From the NCBI RefSeq assembly GCF_000344785.1, contig NC_020506.1, positions 2,294,001 through 2,358,000 of the forward strand: a DNA stretch of 64,000 nucleotides. The letters run 5' to 3'. A program made the translations under genes and the position numbers. The notes beneath the pieces are model-generated. The model was not told where the DNA came from. It saw only the letters and a list, made by a program, of their open reading frames with translations, and searched no databases. Positions 23,985 through 33,207 of this stretch are shown here, one piece after another (within the stretch, counting starts at the first letter, position 1; every line of letters starts with the position of its first letter). The DNA is from Corynebacterium callunae DSM 20147. Lineage in GTDB: Bacteria; Actinomycetota; Actinomycetes; Mycobacteriales; Mycobacteriaceae.

Positions 23985-24587
23985 ATGGCTGTTCACCTCA
24001 CTAAAATTTATACGCGCACCGGCGATGATGGCAATACCGGTTTGGCGGATTTTTCCCGCGTCTCTAAGGATGACCCCCGCCTTATCGCCTACGCAGACAC
24101 CGATGAAGCCAATTGCGCCATCGGCACTGTGCTCGCACTAGGCAACCCGCCTGCAGAAATGACTCGCCTGCTCCAAGCAATTCAAAATGACCTTTTTGAT
24201 GTCGGTGCGGACCTGGCAACCCCAATCGAGGAAAACCCTAAATATCCACCATTGCGAGTGCTGCCGGGTTATATCGACAGATTAGAAGCAGAATGCGATA
24301 AGTGGAATGAGGATCTTCCACCTTTGGATTCCTTTATTTTGCCGGGAGGTACGCCAGCGGCTGCACTGCTACATAATGCGCGTGCAATTACCCGCCGAGC
24401 AGAACGCGCAGCATGGGTCGCCCACCGCGAATTCCCCGATTCCACCTCAGCTTTACCCGGAAAATATCTCAATCGGCTGAGTGACTTGTTATTCATATTG
24501 GCCCGTGCCACCAACCTAAAAGAAGGTGACATCAAATGGATTCCTGGTGGTCAGCATCAAAAAAATATCCCTGAGCAGCCAGAATAA
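23985..24587 (+). CDS. pduO: PduO-type cob(I)alamin adenosyltransferase
   Basis: A 200-residue ATP:cob(I)alamin adenosyltransferase of the PduO type, which makes adenosylcobalamin. The N-terminal ATP-binding segment TKIYTRTGDDGNTGLAD and the later NARAITRRAERAAW helix are diagnostic. The ATG at 23985 is 8 nt behind TAAATT, suggesting a leaderless mRNA. It is divergent from murA with a 60-bp gap and convergent with ramA, 28 bp apart. No cobalamin riboswitch is visible. Confidence 0.9.
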   Translation: MAVHLTKIYTRTGDDGNTGLADFSRVSKDDPRLIAYADTDEANCAIGTVLALGNPPAEMTRLLQAIQNDLFDVGADLATPIEENPKYPPLRVLPGYIDRLEAECDKWNEDLPPLDSFILPGGTPAAALLHNARAITRRAERAAWVAHREFPDSTSALPGKYLNRLSDLLFILARATNLKEGDIKWIPGGQHQKNIPEQPE

Positions 24588-24615
24588 AGGCCACGCAGGG
24601 GTAAAGGGCTAAAGA

Positions 24616-25461
24616 TCAGGGCAAAGCGCCAATGCGTCGAGCTGCATTAACTGCTTCATAGCGAGTATGTGCACCCAGCTTGCGCATCACCGAGCGCAAG
24701 TAGCTCTTAACGGTTTCTGCGCCGATGCCCATTTCTTCGGCGGCTTCGACATTGGTGTGTCCCAGCGCAACACAAGCCAGCACGTCGAGCTCACGGGCAG
24801 ACAACTTGGTGGTTTGCTTGATGCGAACTGGAGTGACCATTTGATCGCAAAGCTCTTCGAGGTCGCGACGTAGGTCTTCGTCGGTAACGCGGTTTGCCAA
24901 CATGCGCAGCTTGGAGTGGGTGGAGCGCACCTGCTCCCACTCCGCCCCGTTCATGATCCGGTTAGATTTCAGGGAACCGCGACCGTCTGCGGCGCCGGTG
25001 CGTCGCAAAGCAGAGTTAATTGCAAGGTTTTGTTCCAAGGTGCGAGCGGTCATGGTCACTTCTTCAATGACGGTATCGCCCAAACGAACTGAAGAATGCA
25101 CACCCACATAAAGCACGCCACGGATTTCACGGTGCACAATTACGGGAACAGCGACGATGGAATGCAGCCCCTCGTCCTGGATGGCGGCATCTTTTTCATG
25201 GGAGATGACATTTGCGCGGGTGTAATCACTCACGCCGACGGGACGGCGGGTGGCAACAACGCGTCCACCCACACCAACACCTGGCTCAATCACAAGATTT
25301 TGCAAGGCAGGAGTCCGCAGACCCACCCATTGAGTAATCTGCAGCCTATTGTCCGGCAAAACGGTGGCAAACATTGTCACTGGAATGCCGGTGGCAGTTT
25401 TCAGAGATGTTAACGCCGAACGAATAGCATCTTCATCATCTTTGATCCGCTGGGTATCCAC
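24616..25461 (-). CDS. ramA: RamA, LuxR-type regulator of acetate metabolism
   Basis: A 281-residue regulator nearly identical in the parts I can recall to RamA of C. glutamicum, a master regulator of acetate and central carbon genes. It has a GAF-like N-terminal half (about residues 20-150, with TGIPVTMFATVLPDN and REIRGVLYVG). The C-terminal LuxR-type helix-turn-helix (about 215-275) contains LSARELDVLACVALG and GAETVKSYLRSVMRKLG. The GTG at 25461 has a strong GGAGGAG site; the open frame runs 70 codons further upstream without support. The upstream region is full of GGGGT/ACCCC, which fits autoregulation. Confidence 0.95.
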   Translation of the reverse strand: MDTQRIKDDEDAIRSALTSLKTATGIPVTMFATVLPDNRLQITQWVGLRTPALQNLVIEPGVGVGGRVVATRRPVGVSDYTRANVISHEKDAAIQDEGLHSIVAVPVIVHREIRGVLYVGVHSSVRLGDTVIEEVTMTARTLEQNLAINSALRRTGAADGRGSLKSNRIMNGAEWEQVRSTHSKLRMLANRVTDEDLRRDLEELCDQMVTPVRIKQTTKLSARELDVLACVALGHTNVEAAEEMGIGAETVKSYLRSVMRKLGAHTRYEAVNAARRIGALP

Positions 25462-25940
25462 CTGTAGATCTCCTCCTGCTTTACACCCGTGCTGGTACAC
25501 CCGAAGATCTCCACACGAATTACATTCTTCCAACAGACGTACAGTATACCGCCCCTTTGGGGGTGAACATAGTCGGACGTAAATGCAAATTTGTTGGCAA
25601 CACTTATTGGATCTATTGATTTTCGGGGGTATTTTAGAAAGTTCCCCACCCCCTATCCAATACCCCCGCACATTCTACACGGTTGCCCCCGTTACATAAT
25701 CTGCAGTTCACACTACTTTTTGAAGCGAAACCCCACACTGCAAGCCAAGGTCAAAGCGCAAACACGTCGTTCACCCCCATTTGTGGTGATCGACCCCCTC
25801 CCACTAGGGCAAAAAAGTGGCATAGAACACTTTTTAAGAGCAGGAAATCCTGAAATTATTGGACCACTCTGGAAAAAATTGCATAAATTCCTGAAATTAC
25901 CCCCGTCGAAAATGCTTTAAAAACCCGCTTTTCGACGCCG
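25462..25940 (-). promoter_or_regulatory. ramA control region rich in RamA-type GGGGT/ACCCC motifs
   Basis: This non-coding stretch contains at least six runs of four to six G or C next to T or A. Examples are near 25551-25566 (CCCCTTTGGGGGTG), 25623-25630 (CGGGGGTA), 25643-25655 (TCCCCACCCCCTA), 25662-25669, 25684-25690, 25771-25777 and 25791-25797. RamA is known to bind tandem (A/C/T)G4-6(T/C) or AC4-6(A/G/T) stretches. ACAAATTTGC on the minus strand near 25585 resembles a RamB half-site. The density, not any one site, is the evidence. Confidence 0.65.
25904..25937. repeat. Dispersed GTCGAAAA repeat, paired inverted copy
   Basis: CGTCGAAAA (25904-25912) faces CGCTTTTCGACG (25926-25937) across 13 bp. 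It belongs to the dispersed palindrome family described at 37261-37282 and lies between ramA and cysK. Confidence 0.6.
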
Positions 25941-26021
25941 CCCTGCGGGCGGATGCTTAAACAAAAAAATTCACCTCAAATAAACAATTCTAGCTGCAAG
26001 AACTTACCTGTCTATAGAATA

Positions 26022-26037
26022 TGGACAGGACTGTCTA
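26022..26037. promoter_or_regulatory. McbR-type operator upstream of cysK
   Basis: TGGAC-AGGACT-GTCTA differs from TAGAC-N6-GTCTA by one base. It lies about 100 bp before the cysK ATG. An overlapping CTGTCTA...GGACAG inverted repeat starts at 26009. This fits known McbR control of cysK in C. glutamicum. Confidence 0.72.
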
Positions 26038-26137
26038 TTTGCGCGACTTGTTTTTGTGTACACTTTCCTATTAGAGGCTGCTTCGCGTAGTCCCGATGAA
26101 CTTTAAAAAACCACTTCTCGTTAGGAGCACACCCTTC

Positions 26138-27073
26138 ATGGGCAACGTGTACAACAACATCACCGAAACCATCGGTCGCACCCCACTGGTCAAGCTCAAC
26201 AAGATTACTGAGGGTCTGGACGCCACCGTTTTGGTTAAGGTTGAATCCTTCAACCCAGCAAACTCCGTTAAGGACCGTATCGGTCTAGCAATCATCGAAG
26301 CTGCTGAGAAGTCCGGCGAGCTTAAGCCAGGCGGCACCATCGTTGAGGCTACCTCCGGTAACACCGGTATCGCACTAGCAATGGTTGGCGCTGCACGCGG
26401 CTACAACGTTGTGCTCACCATGCCAGAGACCATGTCCACCGAGCGTCGCGTTTTGCTGCGCGCTTATGGTGCAGAGATCATCCTGACCCCAGGTGCTGCC
26501 GGCATGCAGGGCGCAAAGGACAAGGCAGACGAGATCGTTGCAGAGCGCGACAACGCAATTCTTGCTCGCCAGTTCGAGAACGAGGCAAACCCAGCTATCC
26601 ACCGCGCAACCACCGCTAAGGAAATCCTCGAAGACACCGACGGCAACGTTGACATCTTCGTAGCAGGTTTTGGTACCGGCGGAACCATCACCGGCGTTGG
26701 CCAGGTCCTCAAGGAGAACAACGCAGACGTAAAGGTTTACGCTGTTGAGCCAGAGGCTTCCCCACTGCTGACCACCGGCAAGGCTGGCCCTCACAAGATT
26801 CAGGGCATCGGCGCTAACTTCATCCCTGAGGTTCTTGACCGCAAGATCCTGGATGATGTTTTGACCATCTCCAACGAGGATGCTGTTGCATTCTCCCGCA
26901 AGTTGGCTGTTGATGAGGGTATCCTCGGCGGTATCTCCACCGGCGCAAACATCAAGGCTGCGCTGGACTTGGCTGCAAAGCCAGAGAACGCTGGCAAGAC
27001 CATCGTCACCGTCATCTGCGACTTCGGTGAGCGTTATGTCTCCACCGTTCTTTACGAAGACATTCGCGACTAA
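26138..27073 (+). CDS. cysK: Cysteine synthase A (O-acetylserine sulfhydrylase)
   Basis: A 311-residue PLP enzyme that makes cysteine from O-acetylserine and sulfide. The PLP lysine is Lys45 in NPANSVKDR. The asparagine loop SGNTG is near residue 72, and the phosphate-binding GTGGTITG near 180. The ATG at 26138 has AGGAG upstream and matches the C. glutamicum start; the open frame extends 14 codons further. It is followed by a terminator and then cysE on the same strand, the enzyme that makes its substrate. A McbR-type operator precedes it. Confidence 0.97.
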   Translation: MGNVYNNITETIGRTPLVKLNKITEGLDATVLVKVESFNPANSVKDRIGLAIIEAAEKSGELKPGGTIVEATSGNTGIALAMVGAARGYNVVLTMPETMSTERRVLLRAYGAEIILTPGAAGMQGAKDKADEIVAERDNAILARQFENEANPAIHRATTAKEILEDTDGNVDIFVAGFGTGGTITGVGQVLKENNADVKVYAVEPEASPLLTTGKAGPHKIQGIGANFIPEVLDRKILDDVLTISNEDAVAFSRKLAVDEGILGGISTGANIKAALDLAAKPENAGKTIVTVICDFGERYVSTVLYEDIRD

Positions 27074-27085
27074 TCTTTAAGAGAT

Positions 27086-27121
27086 AAAAACCGCCGGTGT
27101 TTTATACACCGGCGGTTTTTT
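27086..27121 (+). terminator. cysK terminator
   Basis: A perfect 15-bp stem (27086-27100 with 27106-27120) ending in a T-run lies 12 bp after the cysK stop. It separates cysK from cysE. Confidence 0.9.
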
Positions 27122-27181
27122 GATGAATATTTCTCTGTCACCGTTCAACTTCGTCTAGAAGGTCGCTGTTAGACTGCCCAT

Positions 27182-27748
27182 ATGCTTTCGTTCCTAAAGA
27201 TGATCCGTGAAGACCTCGCCAACGCCCGTGACCATGATCCGGCAGCGCGAGGCGACTTAGAAAATGCGATCGTCTATTCTGGCCTGCACGCAATTTGGGC
27301 ACACCGAGTAGCTCACCGCCTGTGGAAGGCCGGATTCCGTGGGCCCGCACGTGTTCTTTCCCAGGCCACTCGCTTCCTCACCGGAATTGAAATTCACCCC
27401 GGCGCCACCATTGGCCGCCGTTTCTTTATTGACCACGGTATGGGCATTGTTATTGGTGAGACTGCCGAAATTGGTGATGGCGTAATGCTTTATCACGGTG
27501 TCACCTTGGGTGGACAGGTACTTACCCAAACCAAGCGCCACCCCACCTTGGAAGATAATGTCACCGTCGGCGCTGGCGCGAAGGTGCTTGGCCCTATCAC
27601 CATTGGTGCAGGGTCTGCTATCGGTGCCAATGCCGTTGTGACCAAGGATGTTCCAGCTGAGCATATTGCAGTAGGAATTCCTGCAGTTGCGCGTCCACGT
27701 GGCAACGCGGAGAAAATTAAGCTTGTTGACCCTGACTACTACATCTAA
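27182..27748 (+). CDS. cysE: Serine O-acetyltransferase
   Basis: A 188-residue short-type CysE that acetylates serine to O-acetylserine, the carbon skeleton for cysteine. After an N-terminal helical part, the left-handed beta-helix runs from about residue 60. It includes [19 protein letters not shown] with the catalytic His-Asp pair and GVTLGG. The ATG is 6 nt behind TAGACT, so a leaderless mRNA is likely. It is separated from cysK by a terminator and therefore has its own promoter. The length is normal for the short Gram-positive form. Confidence 0.95.
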   Translation: MLSFLKMIREDLANARDHDPAARGDLENAIVYSGLHAIWAHRVAHRLWKAGFRGPARVLSQATRFLTGIEIHPGATIGRRFFIDHGMGIVIGETAEIGDGVMLYHGVTLGGQVLTQTKRHPTLEDNVTVGAGAKVLGPITIGAGSAIGANAVVTKDVPAEHIAVGIPAVARPRGNAEKIKLVDPDYYI

Positions 27749-27760
27749 ACATCGCTTTTA

Positions 27761-27796
27761 GCCCGCCTCCACAAGATCCAGTATGGCGGGCTTTTT
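27761..27796 (+). terminator. cysE terminator
   Basis: GCCCGCC (27761-27767) pairs with GGCGGGC (27785-27791), followed by TTTTTG. It is directly adjacent to the GCGTCGAAAAGC repeat at 27797. Confidence 0.8.
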
Positions 27797-27814
27797 GCGT
27801 CGAAAAGCGCTTTT
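27797..27814. repeat. Dispersed GTCGAAAA palindrome copy
   Basis: GCGTCGAAAAGCGCTTTT is an almost complete copy of the 22-bp palindrome at 37261, lacking the last CGACG. It lies between the cysE terminator and the convergent acetyltransferase gene. Confidence 0.65.
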
Positions 27815-28106
27815 ATTTTTTGAGGTCTTGGTATTCCGGATTCTTCTTAATAAAAGCAGCCACTGCCGAGCAAGCATCATGAATTCGAATGCCGGCGGCG
27901 CGGGAATCATCAAAGGCAAATTTAATCAGCGGTGCTGACAAGCCCTGGCCCCGGAATTCTGGCTTAATGACGGTGTGGTTGAAATTGCGGAAGTCAGTGC
28001 CGTCCACATAGCTAGAAAAACCGGCTGGAGTGCCGTCTACGCTAATAACATAACGTTTTTGTCCCTCATTGTGGACAACTTCAATGTTGCCGTTATTTTC
28101 GCTCAT
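27813..28106 (-). CDS. Small GNAT-like N-acetyltransferase (YjdJ type)
   Basis: A 97-residue single-domain acetyltransferase of the short Gcn5-related group. The acetyl-CoA loop is PEFRGQGLSAPLIKFA at about residues 48-63, and a FIKKNPEYQDL tail is typical of the YjdJ group. The substrate is unknown. GAGGAG precedes the ATG. It is convergent with cysE. Confidence 0.82.
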   Translation of the reverse strand: MSENNGNIEVVHNEGQKRYVISVDGTPAGFSSYVDGTDFRNFNHTVIKPEFRGQGLSAPLIKFAFDDSRAAGIRIHDACSAVAAFIKKNPEYQDLKK

Positions 28107-28211
28107 GCGCGTGCTCCTCAGGTTGGGGTGAAAATCCGTTGTTTCCTTTTATACCTGAGAACGCAAAATCACCCCGGCCTATTCCATGAGAATAAACTGG
28201 GGTGAATCTTG

Positions 28212-28284
28212 TGGCTAGAGCCGGGATCGAACCGGCGACCTTCCACTTTTCAGGCGGATGCTCTACCGACTGAGCTATCTAGCC
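28212..28284 (-). tRNA. tRNA-Phe (GAA)
   Basis: A 73-nt cloverleaf. The acceptor is GGCTAGA/TCTAGCC, the D-arm GCTCAGTCGGTAGAGC, the anticodon stem TCCGC/GTGGA with loop CTGAAAA (anticodon GAA), and the T-arm GCCGG/CCGGC. Confidence 0.95.
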
Positions 28285-28316
28285 AGGGGCTGCTCTACAT
28301 TGTAGACCAACTCCAG

Positions 28317-28390
28317 CGACCCTGACGGGACTTGAACCCGCGACCTCCGCCGTGACAGGGCGGCGCGCTAACCAACTGCGCCACAGGGCC
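28317..28390 (-). tRNA. tRNA-Asp (GTC), copy 1
   Basis: A 74-nt cloverleaf. The acceptor is GGCCCTG/CAGGGTC, and the anticodon stem CCGCC/GGCGG has loop CTGTCAC (anticodon GTC). It is identical to the copy at 30905-30978. It lies 32 bp upstream of tRNA-Phe on the same strand, so they are probably co-transcribed. Confidence 0.95.
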
Positions 28391-28520
28391 TTAAAGCCGT
28401 GCACCTTTTCAGTGTTTGTCACACTGTCCTGCGCACAGATGAATACTCTACACAGACCGCCTTAAATGCCACAAATCAGCAGGTAAAGCGCAAAAACTAA
28501 GGCTCTAAAACACACTTTAT

Positions 28521-29405
28521 TTACAAGGTTGCAATTACTTCTCTCATCAAACGTGCAGTTTCGCTAGGAGTGGTACCTACCCGCACCCCTACTGCCTCCA
28601 AAGCTTTCTTCTTTGCTTGTGCGGTACCTTGAGAGCCATTCACAATGGCGCCAGCATGTCCCATGGTTTTACCCTCCGGGGCGGTAAAGCCCGCCACATA
28701 TCCAACTACTGGTTTGGTGACATGCTGTGCAATATAGTCCGCAGCGCGCTCCTCAGCATCGCCTCCGATCTCACCGATCATGACAATGGCGGAGGTCTCA
28801 GGATCCGCTTCAAAGGCTTCCAGCGCGTCAATATGGGTGGTTCCAATGATGGGGTCACCTCCGATGCCGATAGCTGTGGAAATGCCAATATCAGCAAGCT
28901 CGTACATCATCTGATAAGTCAGCGTGCCCGACTTGGAGATCAAACCAATTGGACCTTTGCCAGCGATGGTGGCCGGGGTAATTCCCGCCAAAGATTCTCC
29001 CGGAGTAATAATCCCTGGACAATTAGGCCCAATAATGCGGGTTTTACCCACCTTTTTGACATAAGCCCAGGCCTCTGCAGTATCGCGCACTGGGATTCCC
29101 TCTGTAATAACCACACAAAGCGGAATATGAGCATCAATTGCTTCAATGATGGCGTCTTTAGCAAAAGCTGGTGGTACAAAAATAACGGTCACATCAGCGC
29201 CAGTTGCTTCCATTGCGGCTGCCACGGTTCCAAAAACTGGCAGTTCCTGATTATTAATAAGCACGGTCTGGCCAGCTTTGCGGGGATTTGTACCGCCAAC
29301 CAGCTGCGCTCCGGAGGCTAAAATTCGGCGCGCATGTTCAGAGCCTTCTGAACCAGTAATACCTTGGATAATGATGCGGGAATCTGCATTAAGGAAAATA
29401 GACAC
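28521..29405 (-). CDS. sucD: Succinyl-CoA synthetase alpha subunit
   Basis: The 294-residue nucleotide- and CoA-binding subunit of the TCA-cycle enzyme that converts succinyl-CoA to succinate with ATP formation. CoA-site GITGSEG is near the start and [10 protein letters not shown] near residue 122. The phosphorylated histidine is His250 in [12 protein letters not shown]. The GTG start has AAAGGA upstream. It follows sucC with a 25-bp gap, forming a sucCD operon. It lies close to ramA and actA, which act in the same acetate and succinyl-CoA metabolism. Confidence 0.96.
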   Translation of the reverse strand: MSIFLNADSRIIIQGITGSEGSEHARRILASGAQLVGGTNPRKAGQTVLINNQELPVFGTVAAAMEATGADVTVIFVPPAFAKDAIIEAIDAHIPLCVVITEGIPVRDTAEAWAYVKKVGKTRIIGPNCPGIITPGESLAGITPATIAGKGPIGLISKSGTLTYQMMYELADIGISTAIGIGGDPIIGTTHIDALEAFEADPETSAIVMIGEIGGDAEERAADYIAQHVTKPVVGYVAGFTAPEGKTMGHAGAIVNGSQGTAQAKKKALEAVGVRVGTTPSETARLMREVIATL

Positions 29406-29430
29406 TTTTTAATCCTTTTTCTAGCGTGGC

Positions 29431-30618
29431 TTAGTTATCGGCAGTTGCAAAACGCTGGGCGGCGAGCTCTGTAGCTTTATCAGCTGCAGCGTCCATGCCG
29501 TCTACCAAGGTGACAAGCGGGTGGTCATATTCCGCCAGAATCCGGAGGCCTTCCTCCACATTGTTGCCATCAAGGCGCACTACCAAAGGCTTGGTTGCAT
29601 GCTCCCCGAGTGTCTCCAAAGCGCCAACAATCCCTCGAGCCACCACATCACATGCAGTGATGCCCCCAAATACATTGACAAAAATGCTTCTTACCTGCGC
29701 GTCCCCCAAAATCACGTCAAGTCCAGCAGCCATTGATTCAGCAGAGGCACCGCCGCCAATATCGAGGAAATTCGCCGGTTTTTGACCACCGTGCTTCTTG
29801 CCAGCCTCAGCAACAATGTCCAAGGTGGACATTACTAGTCCGGCGCCATTGCCAATAACTCCTACCGAGCCATCAAGTTTGACGTAGTTAAGGTCATTTC
29901 TCTTGGCTTTAAGTTCCAACAGATCTAAACCACCAGCAGATTCCGCCAAAGCTGCGCGGTTTTCATGGCGAAAGTCGGCGTTTTCATCCAGCGTGATCTT
30001 GCCATCCAGCGCCACAATTTCTCCAGCAGTGGTGAGCACCAAAGGATTTACTTCCACCAAGGTGGCTTCTTCTTCGTAATAAACTTTATAAACCTGCATT
30101 AGCACTGGAATCACTTTTTCGGCAGTTTCAGGCTCAAAGCCGGCAGCCTGCACAATTTCGCGTGCCTTGGCCTCATCAATACCAACAAGTGGATCAACTT
30201 CTACTTTGGCAAGTGCAGCAGGATTTTCTTTTGCAAGAAGTTCAATATCCATTCCGCCTTCCACCGAGCACATTGCCAGGTAAGAGCGATTCGCGCGATC
30301 TAACAGAATGGAAAAATAGTATTCTTCCGCGATTTGTGCACCTTGGGCCACCATTACTTGATCTACAACATGGCCTTTAATAGACATTCCAAGTATTTCA
30401 CTGGCGGCGGCATAAGCCTCTTCAGGAGTAGACACCACCCGCACTCCGCCAGCTTTGCCACGGCCGCCCACTTTTACCTGAGCCTTGATAACAGTTACCC
30501 CACCGATTTCAGCCGCTGCCTCGCGCGCGGAATCGGGAGTAGAAGCAACAATTCCTTTGAGGACTGGTACTTCATGAGCTGCAAAAAGATCGCGTGCCTG
30601 AAACTCAAAGATGTCCAT
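29431..30618 (-). CDS. sucC: Succinyl-CoA synthetase beta subunit
   Basis: The 395-residue ATP-grasp subunit of succinyl-CoA synthetase. It starts [19 protein letters not shown] and contains [24 protein letters not shown] and [10 protein letters not shown], the last before the succinate-binding part. Seven residues shorter at the C-terminus than I recall for C. glutamicum, otherwise very similar. AGAGGGG precedes the ATG. It is first of the sucCD operon. The 280 bp upstream contain no gene and end at a tRNA-Asp terminator. Confidence 0.96.
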   Translation of the reverse strand: MDIFEFQARDLFAAHEVPVLKGIVASTPDSAREAAAEIGGVTVIKAQVKVGGRGKAGGVRVVSTPEEAYAAASEILGMSIKGHVVDQVMVAQGAQIAEEYYFSILLDRANRSYLAMCSVEGGMDIELLAKENPAALAKVEVDPLVGIDEAKAREIVQAAGFEPETAEKVIPVLMQVYKVYYEEEATLVEVNPLVLTTAGEIVALDGKITLDENADFRHENRAALAESAGGLDLLELKAKRNDLNYVKLDGSVGVIGNGAGLVMSTLDIVAEAGKKHGGQKPANFLDIGGGASAESMAAGLDVILGDAQVRSIFVNVFGGITACDVVARGIVGALETLGEHATKPLVVRLDGNNVEEGLRILAEYDHPLVTLVDGMDAAADKATELAAQRFATADN

Positions 30619-30840
30619 TGTTCCCCTCTTCCAGCCCGCAGCAAGGTGGGCCTAAAACTCCAAATCTGGTGATGCTGCACGCGGAATTTTGGGAAGTTAC
30701 CCAACACATATGGTGTAGCTCACTTTTTATAATTTCTTGTGAAGTCTAACACTTTAGGATTAGCAAGAAACAACACTTGGAGATTTATTAAGGGACTCTT
30801 AGATATTCAAGCCAATGGGTCACGGCAACGCTATGCCTGG

Positions 30841-30890
30841 AAAACAAAAAAACAGAGGGTGCCCATTCAATAAAGAATGTGCACCCTCTG
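30841..30890 (-). terminator. Terminator after the tRNA-Glu/tRNA-Asp pair
   Basis: CAGAGGGTGC (30853-30862) pairs with GCACCCTCTG (30881-30890) and the minus strand continues into a T-rich run. It follows tRNA-Asp copy 2. Confidence 0.8.
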
Positions 30891-30904
30891 TATATGCATT
30901 ATTG

Positions 30905-30978
30905 CGACCCTGACGGGACTTGAACCCGCGACCTCCGCCGTGACAGGGCGGCGCGCTAACCAACTGCGCCACAGGGCC
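30905..30978 (-). tRNA. tRNA-Asp (GTC), copy 2
   Basis: Identical over 74 nt to the tRNA-Asp at 28317-28390, with anticodon GTC in loop CTGTCAC. It is downstream of tRNA-Glu with a 44-bp gap. Confidence 0.95.
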
Positions 30979-31022
30979 TAATTGCTGCATTTCACTGCTG
31001 CTACCCCTCAAAGGGGAAGCAG

Positions 31023-31095
<73 letters not shown>

Positions 31096-31257
31096 TCGTC
31101 GCTCTCGGCGACTGGATAAGAATATACGTGACTTTTTTTAATACGCAAAATCGCGCGCTGAGCTGCGGTTTTAGTGGCCACTTTGCAACACCTTATGACA
31201 CCAAAGACTGCAAAAGGCACCCACTTAAAAAGTGAGCGCCTGGTTCAGCGGGAGTAA

Positions 31258-31995
31258 CTAGTTGCAGTTTCCATCAATGGAGCAGGAATCGCCTTCAATT
31301 ACCTCAAATGGGCTTTGGGGGTTTGCTTCCGCCCACTCATCAAATGACTTTTCGATCGTTCCAGCAAATACCTCTGGCTGCTGGGCACCGCTAATGGCGT
31401 ATTTGCGGTCAAAAACGAAGAATGGAACACCCTGCACACCCAGCTGACGAGCTTCAAAAACATCCTGCTGGACTTCATTGGTGTAGGCATCGGATTCCAA
31501 AACTTCGCGCACCTTAGCGCCATCCAGACCTACAGACTCCGCAACCTTGACCAGCTCATCAAGGTCATCGATATTGCGACCATCCACAAAATGAGCCTTG
31601 AACAAAGCCTGCGTAACTTCTTTTTGCTTGCCTTGTTCCTTGGCAAAGTGGGTCAGGCGGTGCGCATTAATAGTATTAGCAGCCAAGGTTTCTTCAGAGT
31701 TCATTTCCAAACCTGCAGCTTGAGCCATCTGCTCAACACGTGCGTTCATCTGCTTTGCCTGTTCAACAGTCACACCCTTGGTTTCGGACAACATCTCCGA
31801 AGTAGAGCGAAGTGGATAGGTTTCTAAACCTGGCGAAAGTTCAAAGCTCTTGTACTCAACTTCGATGCGGTCATCATTAGCAAATTCTGCAAGCGCATCT
31901 TCAAGGCGCTTTTTGCCGATATAACAAAATGGGCACATGATGTCGCTCCACACTTCAATTTTCATTTTGGTGGATGCGGGAGTGGAAGTAGTCAT
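31258..31995 (-). CDS. FrnE-type DsbA-family dithiol oxidoreductase
   Basis: A 245-residue cytoplasmic thioredoxin-fold protein of the FrnE/DsbA group. The redox motif is Cys21-Pro-Phe-Cys24 in VWSDIMCPFCYIGKKRL, and the cis-proline loop is GVQGVPFFVFDRKYAISGAQ. FrnE-like proteins reduce or isomerise disulfides, and in mycothiol-producing bacteria have been linked to thiol stress. The exact role here is inferred. The tail carries two further cysteines (CSIDGNCN). AGAAGG is 8 nt before the ATG at 31995. There is no signal peptide. Confidence 0.87.
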   Translation of the reverse strand: MTTSTPASTKMKIEVWSDIMCPFCYIGKKRLEDALAEFANDDRIEVEYKSFELSPGLETYPLRSTSEMLSETKGVTVEQAKQMNARVEQMAQAAGLEMNSEETLAANTINAHRLTHFAKEQGKQKEVTQALFKAHFVDGRNIDDLDELVKVAESVGLDGAKVREVLESDAYTNEVQQDVFEARQLGVQGVPFFVFDRKYAISGAQQPEVFAGTIEKSFDEWAEANPQSPFEVIEGDSCSIDGNCN

Positions 31996-32104
31996 AGCAA
32001 AACCTTCTTCTAAGTTGCGTTAGTCTCTTCTTCCAACCGCTTCTCCCCCATTGCTATTCCCGCAGCATTTGGGATTAAGGAATGCGCAACCACCAGCAGG
32101 TAGG

Positions 32105-32162
32105 CGTCGAAAAGCGTTTTGGGGTAGTTGCGCCCTTAAGGGCGCGTTAATGCTTTTCGACG
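32105..32162. repeat. Nested inverted repeat built from the GTCGAAAA element
   Basis: CGTCGAAAAGCG (32105-32116) and GCTTTTCGACG (32152-32162) flank a separate perfect 16-bp palindrome, GCGCCCTTAAGGGCGC (32130-32145). The whole could fold as a two-level hairpin. It lies in the 219-bp gap between the CPBP protease 3' end and the FrnE-like gene start. Confidence 0.7.
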
Positions 32163-32214
32163 TCGGCTTCTAGCAATTTTTTTGGGGTCAGCTCTGCGTT
32201 GGCCAGCGCCGAGT

Positions 32215-32928
32215 TTAAACAAAAATGACGGCGAACATTACGATTGCAGCCCCGAGTGAAGTAATTGTGGTGCCTAAATTATCTCCACGATCGAGCGTGG
32301 CAAAGATAAGATTTAGCCCCAAATGCACAATTGTAGCCGGGATAAGACGTTGCAGCAGTGAGCCTTGAAAAATTGTAGTGATGGTTAAACTCATAAAAGT
32401 AGTGGTCAAGGCAAAAATTAGGACCGGAACTAGGCCTAATCCCCAATAGCCGAGGTGAGTTGCACCAAAGATGAATCCGGCAATTGCTGAAACTACTGCG
32501 GGCCGGGCAAGCTCTTCTCCGGTTTGCTGTACAACGCCGCGCCAACCACATTCTTCTGCAAAGGCACCCAACAGTTGCAGCCCCAAAAACACCACAATAG
32601 GTGCTCCCGCATTAATTCCTGCAAAGTGTGGAGTCCTGCCTGATATGAGCATCAAGATACTGCTAAACGTTAGTACTGCAATGAGTGCAAAAACCGTGCT
32701 TTGTGTTAGACGCCTGGTTGAAGTTCCAGTCCAGCTCCACGGAAACGAGGAGGGACGCAGCCACACAATAATGCTCGCAGCTAATGGCGCCAGCATCACG
32801 ACGGAAAATACGTCAAAAGGGATGTTTAAAGCATCTTGTACCAGCGGTGCAAGCGCGGCGAAAACCGCTAGCAGCACAGTCCAAACTGCCAACAATAATT
32901 TTGGTCGGCCTCTGAGGTCACTCGTCAC
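32215..32928 (-). CDS. CPBP-family intramembrane metalloprotease
   Basis: A 237-residue, largely hydrophobic protein with seven or eight helices. It has the CPBP (CAAX protease and bacteriocin-processing) motifs: Glu125-Glu126-x3-Arg130 in AFAEECGWRG and a histidine near 158 in FGATHLG. Family members cleave membrane substrates or give bacteriocin immunity; no substrate is evident here. The GTG start at 32928 has GGAGG 8 nt upstream. It has no operon partner. Confidence 0.85.
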   Translation of the reverse strand: MTSDLRGRPKLLLAVWTVLLAVFAALAPLVQDALNIPFDVFSVVMLAPLAASIIVWLRPSSFPWSWTGTSTRRLTQSTVFALIAVLTFSSILMLISGRTPHFAGINAGAPIVVFLGLQLLGAFAEECGWRGVVQQTGEELARPAVVSAIAGFIFGATHLGYWGLGLVPVLIFALTTTFMSLTITTIFQGSLLQRLIPATIVHLGLNLIFATLDRGDNLGTTITSLGAAIVMFAVIFV

Positions 32929-33098
32929 CGGAATCGCCTCCTAATTAGTGATCACAGAGATCAATGGCATGAGCTTATGTAATTCTAGGAAGAGGATAAA
33001 TTCTTGGACTTATATTTAAGTGAACTCTGTCGAAACTCTTGGTCCGGTTCCTGGTTCGGTCCTCAGCCTGCTACGGCAGACACCCTGGACATAGGAAA

Positions 33099-33131
33099 AC
33101 CCTCGCTCACTTAAACAGTGAACGAGGGTAA
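33099..33131 (-). terminator. tRNA-Lys terminator
   Basis: CCCTCGCTCACT pairs with AGTGAACGAGGG across a 5-nt loop with one mismatch. The minus strand continues GGGTTTTCC just after tRNA-Lys. Confidence 0.7.
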
Positions 33132-33134
33132 TTG

Positions 33135-33207
33135 TGGGCCCATTGGGACTCGAACCCAAGACCTGCGGATTAAAAGTCCGTAGCTCTACCAACTGAGCTA
33201 TAGGCCC
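33135..33207 (-). tRNA. tRNA-Lys (TTT)
   Basis: A 73-nt cloverleaf. The acceptor is GGGCCTA/TGGGCCC, the D-arm GCTCAGTTGGTAGAGC, the anticodon loop CTTTTAA (anticodon TTT), and the T-arm TTGGGTTCGAGTCCCAA. It is a single gene. Confidence 0.95.

Noticed and set aside
25462..25671. 70-codon N-terminal extension of ramA
   Set aside because: The extension is cysteine-rich and unlike the family, while the GTG at 25461 has a strong ribosome site and the known RamA N-terminus.
30619..30720. GlxR (CRP-like) site upstream of sucC
   Set aside because: GTGAGCTACAC only weakly resembles TGTGA-N6-TCACA, with wrong spacing.
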